A stretch of DNA of 64,000 nt from Escherichia fergusonii ATCC 35469 (GTDB taxonomy: Bacteria; Pseudomonadota; Gammaproteobacteria; Enterobacterales; Enterobacteriaceae): positions 620,001-684,000 of the forward strand of contig NC_011740.1 of the NCBI RefSeq assembly GCF_000026225.1, in the 5' to 3' direction. The translations under genes were made by a program, and so were the position numbers. Shown here in pieces: positions 33,401 through 42,219 of the stretch (position 1 is its first letter; every line of letters begins with the position of its first letter). A model generated the notes under the pieces. It saw nothing but the letters and a program-made list of their open reading frames with translations. It did not search any database and had not been told where the DNA came from.

Positions 33401-35461
33401 ATTGTGGCGCAGCAAGCACAACCTGTCACCCTTAACGAGCAAGGTGAAGGTACGGTTACGCTGCCGATTGGCGATTTTAATGGTGAACTGCGGGTGATGG
33501 CGCAGGCATGGACAGCAGATGACTTTGGTAGCAGCGAAAGTAAGGTGGTTGTTGCAGCGCCAGTGATTGCCGAGCTTAATACACCTCGCTTTATGGCGAG
33601 TGGTGATACTTCTCGTTTAACCCTTGATATCACCAACCTGACTGATAAACCGCAAAAGCTGAATGTCACTGTTTCAGCCAGTGGTTTGCTGGAGTTGGTA
33701 GGTGAATCTCCTGCACCAGTAGAATTAGCCCCTGGTGTGCGTACCACGTTATTTATCCCGGTTCGCGCCTTGACGGGGTTCGGTGATGGCGAAATACAGG
33801 CCAATATTAGTGGTCTGGATTTGCCTGGTGAAACCTTTGGCGATCAGCATAAGCACTGGAAAATAGGCGTGCGTCCGGCATTCCCGGCACAAACCGTTAA
33901 TTATGGTTTTGCGCTGCAGCCTGGTGAAACCTGGGCGCTCCCGGCAGAGAGTCTGAGCAATTTCTCACCAGCCACACTTGAAGGTCAGTTGGTGTTGAGT
34001 GGGAAACCACCCTTTAACCTTGCTCGTTATATCAAAGAGTTAAAGGCCTATCCTTACGGTTGTCTGGAACAAACTACCAGTGGCTTATTCCCATCCCTTT
34101 ATACTAATTCCTCGCAGCTTTGGGCTCTCGGGATTAAAGGTGACAGTGATGAGAAACGCCGTGCTGCGGTGGATATCGGCATTTCACGCTTGTTGCAAAT
34201 GCAGCGTAATAACGGTGGCTTCGCGCTGTGGGATAAAGACAGCCAGGAAGAGTACTGGTTGACTGCTTATGTTATGGATTTCTTAATTCGTGCAGGAGAG
34301 CAGGGGTATAGCGTACCAGCGACGGCCATAAACCATGGGAACGAGCGTCTGCTGCGCTATTTACAGGACCCAGGAATGATGTCTATTCCTTACGCGGACA
34401 ACCTCAAAGCCAGTAAGTTTGCCGTGCAGGCTTATGCAGCGTTGGTGCTTGCTCGCCAGCAGAAAGCGCCGCTTGGTGTTCTGCGAGAAATCTGGGGGCG
34501 TCATGAGGATGCAGCTTCTGGTTTACCATTGCTGCAATTAGGTATTGCGTTGAAAAACATGGGCGATGCCACTCGTGGTGAAGAAGCTATTGCTCTGGCA
34601 CTAAAAACGCCACGCCGTGACCAACGTAGTTGGTGGGGAGATTATGGCAGCCCATTGCGCGACAATGCTCTGATGCTGGCGCTGCTGGAGGAAAATAAAC
34701 TACTTCCTGCCGAGCAAAATAGTTTGCTTTTTACTCTGTCAGAACAGGCGTTTGGAAAACGTTGGCTGTCAACGCAAGAAACGAATGCATTGTACCTGGC
34801 CGCGCGTACGTTTGAAAATCTACCAGGTAAATGGCAGGCACAAACGTCACTTTCTGCCGAATCGCTGACAGGGGAGAAATCACAAACCCGCAATCTGGAT
34901 AGTGATCAGCTCTCCACATTGCAGGTGACTAACAATGGCGATCAACCGTTATGGCTGCGTCTGGATACCAGTGGTTATCCGCAATCCGCACCGGAACCTT
35001 TCAGTAATGTACTGCAAATTGAACGTCATATCCTCGATACGAACGGCAATAGCAAATCTCTGGAGTCATTACGCAGTGGCGAACTGGTGTTGGTTTGGTT
35101 GGAGGTGAAAGCCAACAAGAGCGTGCCGGATGCTCTGGTCGTTGATCTGCTGCCAGCCGGACTGGAACTGGAAAACCAGAATCTGGCAAATGGTAGTGCC
35201 AGTCTGGAGCAAAGTAGTAGCAAAGTGCAAAATCTGCTTATCCAGATGCAACAGGCGAATATCAATCACGTAGAGTTTCGTGATGATCGCTATGTCGCGG
35301 CGGTAGCTGTTGATAAATACCAGCCAGTAACGCTGATATATCTGGCACGTGCAGTAACACCGGGAACCTATCTGGTACCGCAACCAATGGTTGAATCAAT
35401 GTACGCGCCTCAGTGGCGGGCAAGTGGCGCGTCAGAGGGATTCATGGTTGTCAGACCGTAA
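30482..35461 (+). CDS. yfhM: Alpha-2-macroglobulin-like lipoprotein (ECAM)
   Basis: 1659 residues. It has a lipoprotein signal with lipobox LSGC (Cys18), Ser/Asn/Thr-rich linker, MG domains (from about 160), the thioester motif GCLEQ (about 1195) followed by the alpha-helical thioester domain, and a C-terminal receptor-binding-like domain. It is periplasmic, lipid-anchored, and thought to trap proteases that breach the outer membrane. The next gene, pbpC, starts immediately after its stop; the pair is a conserved unit linking protease defence to wall repair. It differs from K-12 at many scattered positions, especially in the first 150 residues. Confidence 0.95.
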   Translation: MRKLNVVACMLLLALSGCDNNDKTSATGKTNPPAEQAASEKNNTSTEATSPAKPSSQSLEKRKKLAQQSAGKSLALLDLSEVQLEGAATLLLTFSIPLDPEQDFSRLVTVVDTRSGTVDGAWELSDNLKELRLRHLEPQRELVVAVRRELKGLNNAAFGIDYQKTITTRNIQPSVGFASRGSLLPGKVAEGLPVLALNVNSVDVNFFRIKPETLPSFVSQWNYRNSMENWQSDKLLKMADLVYTGRFDLNPTRNTREKLQLPLSDIKPLQQAGVYLAVMNQAGRYDYSYPATLFTLSDIGVSVHSYQNRLDVFTQSLENGAAQQGIEVTLLNDKGQTLSQAASDAEGHVQLENDKNAALLLARKDGQTTLLDLKLPALDLAEFDIAGEPGFSKQFFMFGPRDLYRPGETVILNGLLRDADGKVLPDQPIKLEVIKPDGQVLRSVVSKPENGLYHFTYPLDSGAATGMWHIRANTGDNQYRMWDFHVEDFMPERMALNLTGKKKPLSPKESVKFSVVGYYLYGAPASGNALQGQLYLRPLREAVAALPGFEFGDIAAENLSRTLDETQLSLDNSGRAEVYVSSEWQETHSPLQVIFQGSLLESGGRPVTRRVEQAIWPADTLPGIRPQFATQPVYDYSSNTTVKKPMVDENSIASFDIVYADAQGVKKPVSGLQVRLIRERRDYYWNWSESEGWQSQFDQKELVENEQSLDLQADETGKVSFPVEWGAYRLEVKAPNEAVSSVRFWAGYSWQDNSAGGSTVRPDRVTLKLDKANYRPGDIIKLHIAAPAAGKGYAMVESSEGPLWWKEIDVPAQGLDLSIPVDKNWNRHDLYLSTLVVRPGDKSRSATPKRAVGVLHLPLGDENRRLDLALETPAKMRPNKPLTVKIKASNKNGETPKQVNVLVSAVDSGVLNITDYVTPDPWQAFFGQKRYGVDIYDIYGQVIESQGRLAALRFGGDGDELKRGGKPPVNHVNIVAQQAQPVTLNEQGEGTVTLPIGDFNGELRVMAQAWTADDFGSSESKVVVAAPVIAELNTPRFMASGDTSRLTLDITNLTDKPQKLNVTVSASGLLELVGESPAPVELAPGVRTTLFIPVRALTGFGDGEIQANISGLDLPGETFGDQHKHWKIGVRPAFPAQTVNYGFALQPGETWALPAESLSNFSPATLEGQLVLSGKPPFNLARYIKELKAYPYGCLEQTTSGLFPSLYTNSSQLWALGIKGDSDEKRRAAVDIGISRLLQMQRNNGGFALWDKDSQEEYWLTAYVMDFLIRAGEQGYSVPATAINHGNERLLRYLQDPGMMSIPYADNLKASKFAVQAYAALVLARQQKAPLGVLREIWGRHEDAASGLPLLQLGIALKNMGDATRGEEAIALALKTPRRDQRSWWGDYGSPLRDNALMLALLEENKLLPAEQNSLLFTLSEQAFGKRWLSTQETNALYLAARTFENLPGKWQAQTSLSAESLTGEKSQTRNLDSDQLSTLQVTNNGDQPLWLRLDTSGYPQSAPEPFSNVLQIERHILDTNGNSKSLESLRSGELVLVWLEVKANKSVPDALVVDLLPAGLELENQNLANGSASLEQSSSKVQNLLIQMQQANINHVEFRDDRYVAAVAVDKYQPVTLIYLARAVTPGTYLVPQPMVESMYAPQWRASGASEGFMVVRP

Positions 35462-37774
35462 ATGCGTCGCCTGATAAGTAAACGCGGCTGCTGGATTTCG
35501 TTAGCAGCCGCGCCCATTCTCCTGATTCTTGTTGCGTGGGGGGCTGATAAACTCTGGCCTCTTCCGCTACAGGAAGTTGCTCCTGCACGTGTTGTTGTTG
35601 CTCATGATGGTACGCCACTGTGGCGTTTTGCCGATGCTGATGGAATCTGGCGTTATCCGGTCACCATTGACGATGTTTCGCCGCGTTACCTTGAAGCGTT
35701 GATCAACTATGAAGATCGTTGGTTCTGGAAACATCCCGGCGTTAACCCCTTCTCGGTGGTGCGTGCGGCCTGGCAAGATCTTACGTCTGGCAGGGTGATC
35801 TCCGGTGGTAGCACACTTACCATGCAGGTTGCTCGTTTGCTTGATCCACACCCGAAAACTTTTGGCGGGAAAATTCGCCAGCTCTGGCGTGCGTTTCAGC
35901 TGGAGTGGCACTTATCCAAACGTGAAATTCTGACGCTGTACCTTAACCGTGCTCCATTTGGCGGTACGTTACAGGGGATTGGTGCGGCAAGCTGGGCTTA
36001 CCTGGGTAAGTCTCCGGCTAATTTAAGTTACTCTGAAGCTGCAATGCTGGCCGTTTTGCCACAGGCCCCCAGCCGCCTGCGTCCGGATCGTTGGCCAGAG
36101 CGTGCTGAAGCTGCACGCAATAAAGTGCTTGAACGTATGGCAACACAAGGCGTGTGGTCTGTTAAGCAGGTGAACGAGTCGCGCGAAGAGCCAGTCTGGT
36201 TGGCGCCGAGACAAATGCCACAACTGGCACCGCTGTTTTCGCGGATGATGTTGGGTAAAAGCAAAAGCGACAAAATCGTAACCACGCTGGACGCAGGGTT
36301 ACAACGACAGTTGGAAGAGTTGGCACAAAACTGGAAAAGTCGCTTACCACCACGCAGTTCGTTGGCACTGATCGTTGTTGATCATACTGATATGAGTGTG
36401 CGTGGTTGGGTAGGATCTGTTGATCTTAATGATGATTCCCGTTTTGGGCATGTCGATATGGTTAACGCGATCCGATCACCAGGATCGGTGCTTAAACCGT
36501 TTGTTTATGCTTTGGCATTGGATGAAGGATTAATCCATCCGTCATCGTTGTTGCAGGATGTTCCCCGGCGTACAGGTGATTATCGCCCTGGCAATTTTGA
36601 CAGTGGTTTTCATGGCCCGATCAGCATGAGCGAAGCCCTGGTTCGCTCACTGAACTTACCTGCAGTGCAAGTTCTGGAGGCCTACGGCCCAAAAAGATTT
36701 GCGGCGAAATTGCGTAATGTTGGCTTGCCTCTGTATTTACCTGCGGGAGCGGCGCCAAATCTTTCGTTAATTCTCGGCGGAGCTGGCGCTCGTCTGGATG
36801 AGATGGCGGCAGCCTATAGCGCTTTTGCCCGCCACGGCAAAGCAGGTAAATTACGTTTACAGCCTGACGCTCCCTTAATTGAGCGACCATTAATGTCACC
36901 AGGTGCGGCGTGGATAATCCGCCGCATCATGGCTGATGAAGCACAACCATTGCCGGACAGTTCCCTGCCGCGTATTGCGCCTCTGGCATGGAAGACGGGC
37001 ACCAGCTACGGTTACCGCGATGCATGGGCTATTGGCGTTAACGCTCGTTACGTAATCGGTATCTGGACAGGCAGACCGGACGGCACGCCCGTTGTCGGTC
37101 AGTTTGGCTTTGCCAGCGCAGTTCCTCTACTTAATCAGGTCAATAACATCCTGATGTCGCGTAGTATAAATCTACCAGAAGATCCACGGCCGAAGTCTGT
37201 CAGTCGCGGTGTCATCTGCTGGCCTGGTGGGCAATCATTGCCAGAAGGTGACAGTAATTGCCGCCGTCGTCTTGCCACCTGGTTGCTCGAAGGTAGCCAG
37301 CCACCAACATTACTTTTACCGGAGCAGGAAGGAATAAGTGGGATTCGTTTCCCCATCTGGCTTGATGAGCAAGGTAAACGTGTTGCTGCTGATTGTCCTC
37401 AGGCTCGACAAGAAATGATTAATGTCTGGCCGTTACCGCTGGAACCCTGGCTACCTGCTGCTGAACGACGAGTTGCACGCTTACCTGGAGCATCAACAAA
37501 TTGCCCGCCCTATGGTCGCGATGCTCAGTTACCTTTGCAGTTGATTGGTGTGCGTGATGGGGTAATTATCAAACGTTTGCCAGGAGCCAACGATGCATCA
37601 TTACCAGTACAATCAAGCGGAGGAACAGGCGAACGCTGGTGGTTTCTTAATGGTGAACCGTTAGCTGAACGTGGTCATAGCTTAACGTTGCGACTTCGCG
37701 AGAAGGGTGAATATCAATTACTGGTAATGGACGAAATGGGGCAGGTGGCGACAGTGAGATTTGTCATGCAGTAG
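35462..37774 (+). CDS. pbpC: Penicillin-binding protein 1C
   Basis: 770 residues, same length as K-12. One N-terminal membrane anchor (about 9-30) is followed by a GT51 transglycosylase domain (EDRWFWKHPGVNP, then GGSTLTMQVARLL). The transpeptidase domain has SVLK in RSPGSVLKPF (about 341), SLN and KTGTSYG, and a BiPBP C-terminal domain ends the protein. It polymerises glycan in the periplasm. The ATG directly follows the yfhM TAA with no gap, so translation is probably coupled. Confidence 0.96.
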   Translation: MRRLISKRGCWISLAAAPILLILVAWGADKLWPLPLQEVAPARVVVAHDGTPLWRFADADGIWRYPVTIDDVSPRYLEALINYEDRWFWKHPGVNPFSVVRAAWQDLTSGRVISGGSTLTMQVARLLDPHPKTFGGKIRQLWRAFQLEWHLSKREILTLYLNRAPFGGTLQGIGAASWAYLGKSPANLSYSEAAMLAVLPQAPSRLRPDRWPERAEAARNKVLERMATQGVWSVKQVNESREEPVWLAPRQMPQLAPLFSRMMLGKSKSDKIVTTLDAGLQRQLEELAQNWKSRLPPRSSLALIVVDHTDMSVRGWVGSVDLNDDSRFGHVDMVNAIRSPGSVLKPFVYALALDEGLIHPSSLLQDVPRRTGDYRPGNFDSGFHGPISMSEALVRSLNLPAVQVLEAYGPKRFAAKLRNVGLPLYLPAGAAPNLSLILGGAGARLDEMAAAYSAFARHGKAGKLRLQPDAPLIERPLMSPGAAWIIRRIMADEAQPLPDSSLPRIAPLAWKTGTSYGYRDAWAIGVNARYVIGIWTGRPDGTPVVGQFGFASAVPLLNQVNNILMSRSINLPEDPRPKSVSRGVICWPGGQSLPEGDSNCRRRLATWLLEGSQPPTLLLPEQEGISGIRFPIWLDEQGKRVAADCPQARQEMINVWPLPLEPWLPAAERRVARLPGASTNCPPYGRDAQLPLQLIGVRDGVIIKRLPGANDASLPVQSSGGTGERWWFLNGEPLAERGHSLTLRLREKGEYQLLVMDEMGQVATVRFVMQ

Positions 37775-37838
37775 TCTGTTTTGCTCATATTTGTTGCTTA
37801 AACTCGTTTTATTTTAAAAAAATGTTACCTCTATCAAT

Positions 37839-37866
37839 AGTCAACAGCGCAGATGCTCTTTATAAT
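37839..37866 (+). promoter_or_regulatory. ndk promoter
   Basis: A perfect TATAAT (37861-37866) lies 55 bases before the ndk ATG. The -35 region (AGTCAA, 37839-37844) is weak. Confidence 0.55.
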
Positions 37867-37921
37867 CCGCGCCATCTCGTACGCAGGTACAGACAACAAC
37901 GAATACTTTACAGAGGTAAAC

Positions 37922-38353
37922 ATGGCTATTGAACGTACTTTTTCCATCATCAAACCGAACGCGGTAGCAAAAAACGTCATTGGTAATATCTTTGCGCGCT
38001 TTGAAGCTGCAGGGTTCAAAATTGTCGGCACCAAAATGCTGCACCTGACCGTTGAACAGGCTCGTGGCTTTTATGCTGAACACGATGGAAAACCGTTCTT
38101 TGATGGTCTGGTTGAATTCATGACCTCTGGTCCGATCGTGGTTTCCGTGCTGGAAGGTGAAAACGCCGTTCAGCGTCACCGCGATCTGCTGGGCGCGACC
38201 AATCCGGCAAACGCACTTGCCGGTACTCTGCGTGCTGATTACGCTGACAGCCTGACCGAAAATGGTACTCACGGTTCTGATTCCGTCGAATCTGCCGCTC
38301 GCGAAATCGCTTATTTCTTCGGCGAAGGCGAAGTGTGCCCGCGCACGCGTTAA
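37922..38353 (+). CDS. ndk: Nucleoside diphosphate kinase
   Basis: 143 residues starting at ATG 37922 ([14 protein letters not shown]), with AGAGG ahead; the longer frame covers the promoter. The phosphohistidine is in NGTHGSDS (about His117). It balances NTP pools by phosphate transfer from ATP. Confidence 0.98.
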
Positions 38354-38413
38354 TAATTTCATAAATGCCGCGTGCAAACGTGGCATCCGTGCGCCAGAAT
38401 TTGTACAATGCAG

Positions 38414-38455
38414 CGCCCCCGGACGAGCAGCCGCTCACCGGGGCGTTTCTTTTTT
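38414..38455 (+). terminator. Terminator between ndk and rlmN
   Basis: CGCCCC (38414-38419) pairs with GGGGCG (38440-38445) and is followed by TTTCTTTTTT. It is placed 60 bases after ndk and 50 before rlmN. Confidence 0.8.
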
Positions 38456-38502
38456 CAACCCTCCAGGGGCCATAACGTGTAATAACGAGGCCGGAATAGC
38501 AT

Positions 38503-39657
38503 ATGTCTGAACAATTAGTCACACCTGAAAACGTCACCACAAAAGATGGAAAAATCAACCTGCTGGATCTCAACCGTCAGCAGATGCGGGAGTTTTTTAA
38601 AGATTTAGGTGAAAAACCCTTCCGCGCCGATCAGGTGATGAAGTGGATGTATCACTATTGCTGCGACAACTTTGATGAGATGACCGACATCAACAAAGTG
38701 TTGCGCGGCAAGCTGAAAGAGGTGGCGGAAATTCGCGCACCGGAAGTGGTTGAAGAACAGCGTTCATCTGACGGCACCATTAAATGGGCGATTGCCGTTG
38801 GCGATCAGCGCGTCGAAACGGTGTATATCCCCGAAGACGACCGTGCCACGCTTTGCGTTTCCTCGCAGGTGGGGTGTGCGCTGGAGTGTAAATTCTGTTC
38901 CACCGCCCAGCAGGGCTTTAACCGCAATCTGCGGGTGTCGGAAATTATCGGCCAGGTGTGGCGAGCGGCGAAAATCGTTGGCGCAGCAAAAGTCACCGGT
39001 CAGCGCCCAATCACTAACGTAGTGATGATGGGTATGGGCGAGCCGCTGCTCAACCTGAACAACGTCGTTCCGGCGATGGAAATCATGCTCGATGATTTCG
39101 GTTTTGGTCTGTCTAAACGTCGCGTTACGCTTTCCACTTCCGGTGTAGTTCCGGCGCTGGATAAACTGGGCGATATGATCGACGTAGCGCTGGCAATTTC
39201 CCTGCACGCGCCGAACGACGAAATTCGTGACGAAATTGTGCCGATCAACAAAAAGTACAATATCGAAACGTTCCTTGCTGCGGTGCGCCGCTATCTGGAG
39301 AAATCTAACGCCAATCAGGGCCGAGTTACTATTGAATACGTGATGCTTGATCACGTTAACGACGGCACTGAACACGCGCACCAACTGGCGGAGCTGCTGA
39401 AAGATACGCCGTGTAAGATCAACCTGATCCCGTGGAACCCGTTCCCTGGCGCGCCGTATGGACGCAGTTCGAACAGCCGTATCGACCGTTTCTCAAAAGT
39501 GCTGATGAGCTACGGTTTCACCACTATTGTGCGTAAAACTCGTGGTGATGATATCGATGCTGCCTGTGGTCAGTTGGCGGGCGATGTTATCGACCGTACG
39601 AAACGTACTCTGCGTAAACGGATGCAGGGTGAGGCTATCGACGTTCGTTCTGTCTGA
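38503..39657 (+). CDS. rlmN: Dual-specificity RNA methyltransferase RlmN (23S A2503, tRNA A37)
   Basis: 384 residues, as K-12. The radical-SAM CxxxCxxC is in CALECKFCST (about Cys125, 129, 132). The methyl-carrier cysteine is in the C-terminal region DAACGQLAG (about Cys355). It makes 2-methyladenosine in 23S rRNA and certain tRNAs. A strong hairpin with U-run follows. Confidence 0.97.
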   Translation: MSEQLVTPENVTTKDGKINLLDLNRQQMREFFKDLGEKPFRADQVMKWMYHYCCDNFDEMTDINKVLRGKLKEVAEIRAPEVVEEQRSSDGTIKWAIAVGDQRVETVYIPEDDRATLCVSSQVGCALECKFCSTAQQGFNRNLRVSEIIGQVWRAAKIVGAAKVTGQRPITNVVMMGMGEPLLNLNNVVPAMEIMLDDFGFGLSKRRVTLSTSGVVPALDKLGDMIDVALAISLHAPNDEIRDEIVPINKKYNIETFLAAVRRYLEKSNANQGRVTIEYVMLDHVNDGTEHAHQLAELLKDTPCKINLIPWNPFPGAPYGRSSNSRIDRFSKVLMSYGFTTIVRKTRGDDIDAACGQLAGDVIDRTKRTLRKRMQGEAIDVRSV

Positions 39658-39664
39658 TAAATGT

Positions 39665-39701
39665 TACGCCACGGTTGTTTTATATACCGTGGCGTATTGT
39701 T
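39665..39701 (+). terminator. rlmN terminator
   Basis: A 10-bp perfect stem (TACGCCACGG with CCGTGGCGTA, 12-base loop) is followed by TTGTTTT, 7 bases after the rlmN stop. Confidence 0.85.
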
Positions 39702-39817
39702 TTATGAATGTAGCAGTCTGTTTCAATTGCCTGGTCAATAATTACGGTGCGTTTTTGTTGACTTTAAGGCAGTATGTAACGATGCAACAATAAGTTAGCT
39801 TTTGCTACCAGGCTGTT

Positions 39818-39847
39818 TTGTCATGAGCACAAAGACCGCCTTATACT
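39818..39847 (+). promoter_or_regulatory. rodZ-ispG-hisS operon promoter candidate
   Basis: TTGTCA (39818-39823), 18-base spacer, TATACT (39842-39847), 100 bases before the rodZ start. No other convincing promoter is seen in the 290 bases between rlmN and rodZ. Confidence 0.55.
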
Positions 39848-39947
39848 GTATGATTAAAGCTAACTGATCTGATGTTTCGCGGTGTGGGTGAGCTTACCGC
39901 TCGCCGGCATCTGAATTCTCATTTACACGTACCAGCAGCTGTCGCGA

Positions 39948-40964
39948 ATGAATACTGAAGCCACGCACGACCAAAATGAAGCACTTACCACTGGCGTTCG
40001 TCTACGTAACGCCCGTGAACAACTCGGACTCAGCCAGCAAGCGGTTGCTGAGCGACTTTGCCTGAAGGTTTCCACGGTACGCGATATTGAAGAAGATAAG
40101 GCACCTGCCGATCTTGCTTCAACATTCCTGCGCGGATATATCCGCTCTTATGCGCGTCTGGTGCATATTCCAGAAGAAGAACTGCTGCCGGGACTGGAAA
40201 AACAGGCTCCGTTACGGGCTGCAAAAGTTGCGCCAATGCAGAGTTTTTCCCTCGGAAAGCGCCGCAAAAAACGTGACGGCTGGTTGATGACGTTCACCTG
40301 GCTGGTGCTGTTTGTTGTCATTGGCCTGAGCGGTGCCTGGTGGTGGCAGGATCACAAAGCCCAGCAGGAAGAAATCACTACCATGGCTGATCAATCTTCT
40401 GCTGAGTTAAATGCTAACGGCACGAATTCACAAAGTATTCCACTGGAAAACAGCACGACAACTGTCCCGGAAGCTACACCGGCTCCTGCTGCTCCGGTGG
40501 ATACCACTGCAAATGAACAAACGCCTGCTGCTTCTACCCCTGCGCCAGTCACTGAACCGCAGCAGAATGCCGTCGTTCCTCCTTCGCAGGCTAATGTTGA
40601 CACCGCTACAACTGCGCCAGCAGCACCTGCTACAACCACGACTCCAGATACTGCTACTCCGCTGCCAACCGATCAGGCAGGCGTGACCACGCCGGCGGCT
40701 GACCCGAATGCGTTGGTGATGAACTTTACTGCCGATTGCTGGCTGGAAGTCACTGATGCTACCGGTAAAAAACTGTTTAGCGGTATGCAGCGTAAAGACG
40801 GTAATTTGAATTTAACCGGCCAGGCTCCGTACAAACTGAAAATTGGTGCGCCAGCCGCAGTACAGATCCAGTATCAAGGGAAACCTGTCGATCTGAGTCG
40901 TTTTATCAGAACTAACCAGGTTGCGCGTCTGACCCTAAATGCCGAACAATCACCGGCGCAGTAA
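39948..40964 (+). CDS. rodZ: Cytoskeletal membrane protein RodZ
   Basis: 338 residues. A cytoplasmic Cro-type helix-turn-helix (about 18-80, LRNAREQLGLSQQAVAERL) is followed by one membrane helix (about 112-132), a Pro/Thr/Ala-rich periplasmic linker, and a C-terminal beta domain (about 250-330). It links MreB filaments to the wall-synthesis complex and keeps rod shape. It is the first gene of a run with ispG, hisS, yfgM, bamB. Confidence 0.96.
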   Translation: MNTEATHDQNEALTTGVRLRNAREQLGLSQQAVAERLCLKVSTVRDIEEDKAPADLASTFLRGYIRSYARLVHIPEEELLPGLEKQAPLRAAKVAPMQSFSLGKRRKKRDGWLMTFTWLVLFVVIGLSGAWWWQDHKAQQEEITTMADQSSAELNANGTNSQSIPLENSTTTVPEATPAPAAPVDTTANEQTPAASTPAPVTEPQQNAVVPPSQANVDTATTAPAAPATTTTPDTATPLPTDQAGVTTPAADPNALVMNFTADCWLEVTDATGKKLFSGMQRKDGNLNLTGQAPYKLKIGAPAAVQIQYQGKPVDLSRFIRTNQVARLTLNAEQSPAQ

Positions 40965-40990
40965 CAGACGGGTAACGCGGGAGATTTTTC

Positions 40991-42109
40991 ATGCATAACC
41001 AGGCTCCAATTCAACGTAGAAAATCAACACGGATTTACGTTGGGAATGTGCCGATTGGCGATGGTGCCCCCATCGCCGTACAGTCCATGACCAATACGCG
41101 TACGACAGACGTCGAAGCGACGGTCAATCAAATTAAGGCGCTGGAACGTGTTGGCGCTGATATCGTCCGTGTCTCCGTACCGACGATGGACGCGGCAGAA
41201 GCGTTCAAACTCATCAAACAGCAGGTTAACGTACCGCTGGTGGCTGATATCCACTTTGACTATCGCATTGCGCTGAAAGTAGCGGAATACGGGGTTGATT
41301 GTTTGCGTATTAACCCTGGCAATATCGGTAATGAAGAGCGTATTCGCATGGTGGTTGACTGCGCGCGCGATAAAAACATTCCGATCCGTATTGGCGTTAA
41401 CGCTGGATCGCTGGAAAAAGATCTGCAAGAAAAGTATGGCGAACCGACGCCGCAGGCATTGCTGGAATCTGCCATGCGCCATGTTGATCATCTTGATCGT
41501 CTGAACTTCGATCAGTTCAAAGTCAGCGTCAAAGCGTCTGATGTCTTCCTCGCTGTTGAGTCTTATCGTCTGCTGGCAAAACAGATCGATCAACCGCTGC
41601 ATCTTGGGATCACCGAAGCGGGTGGCGCACGCAGTGGGGCAGTAAAATCTGCCATTGGTTTAGGCCTGCTGCTGTCTGAAGGCATCGGCGACACGCTGCG
41701 CGTATCGCTGGCGGCCGATCCGGTCGAAGAGATCAAAGTCGGTTTCGATATTTTGAAATCGCTGCGTATCCGTTCGCGTGGGATCAACTTCATCGCCTGC
41801 CCGACCTGTTCGCGTCAGGAGTTTGACGTTATCGGTACGGTTAACGCCCTGGAGCAACGCCTGGAAGATATCATCACTCCGATGGACGTTTCGATCATTG
41901 GTTGCGTGGTGAATGGCCCTGGCGAGGCACTGGTTTCTACACTTGGCGTCACGGGCGGCAACAAGAAAAGCGGCCTTTATGAAGACGGCGTGCGCAAAGA
42001 CCGTCTGGACAACAATGACATGATCGACCAGCTGGAAGCGCGCATTCGCGCGAAAGCCAGTCAACTGGACGAAGCGCGTCGAATTGACGTTCAGCAGGTT
42101 GAAAAATAA
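40991..42109 (+). CDS. ispG: 4-hydroxy-3-methylbut-2-en-1-yl diphosphate synthase
   Basis: 372 residues, as K-12. A TIM-barrel domain is followed by a 4Fe-4S domain with CPTCSRQEF (about Cys270, Cys273) and [10 protein letters not shown] (Cys305, Glu312). It makes HMBPP in the MEP isoprenoid route and needs clusters from the isc system encoded in the same window. Confidence 0.97.
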
Positions 42110-42219
42110 TAACGTGATGGGAAGCACCTCGCTTCCCGTGTATGATTGAACCCGCATGGCTCCCGAAATATTGAGGGGCGCGTTGAGGGTTCATTTTTAT
42201 ATTCAGAAAGAGAATAAAC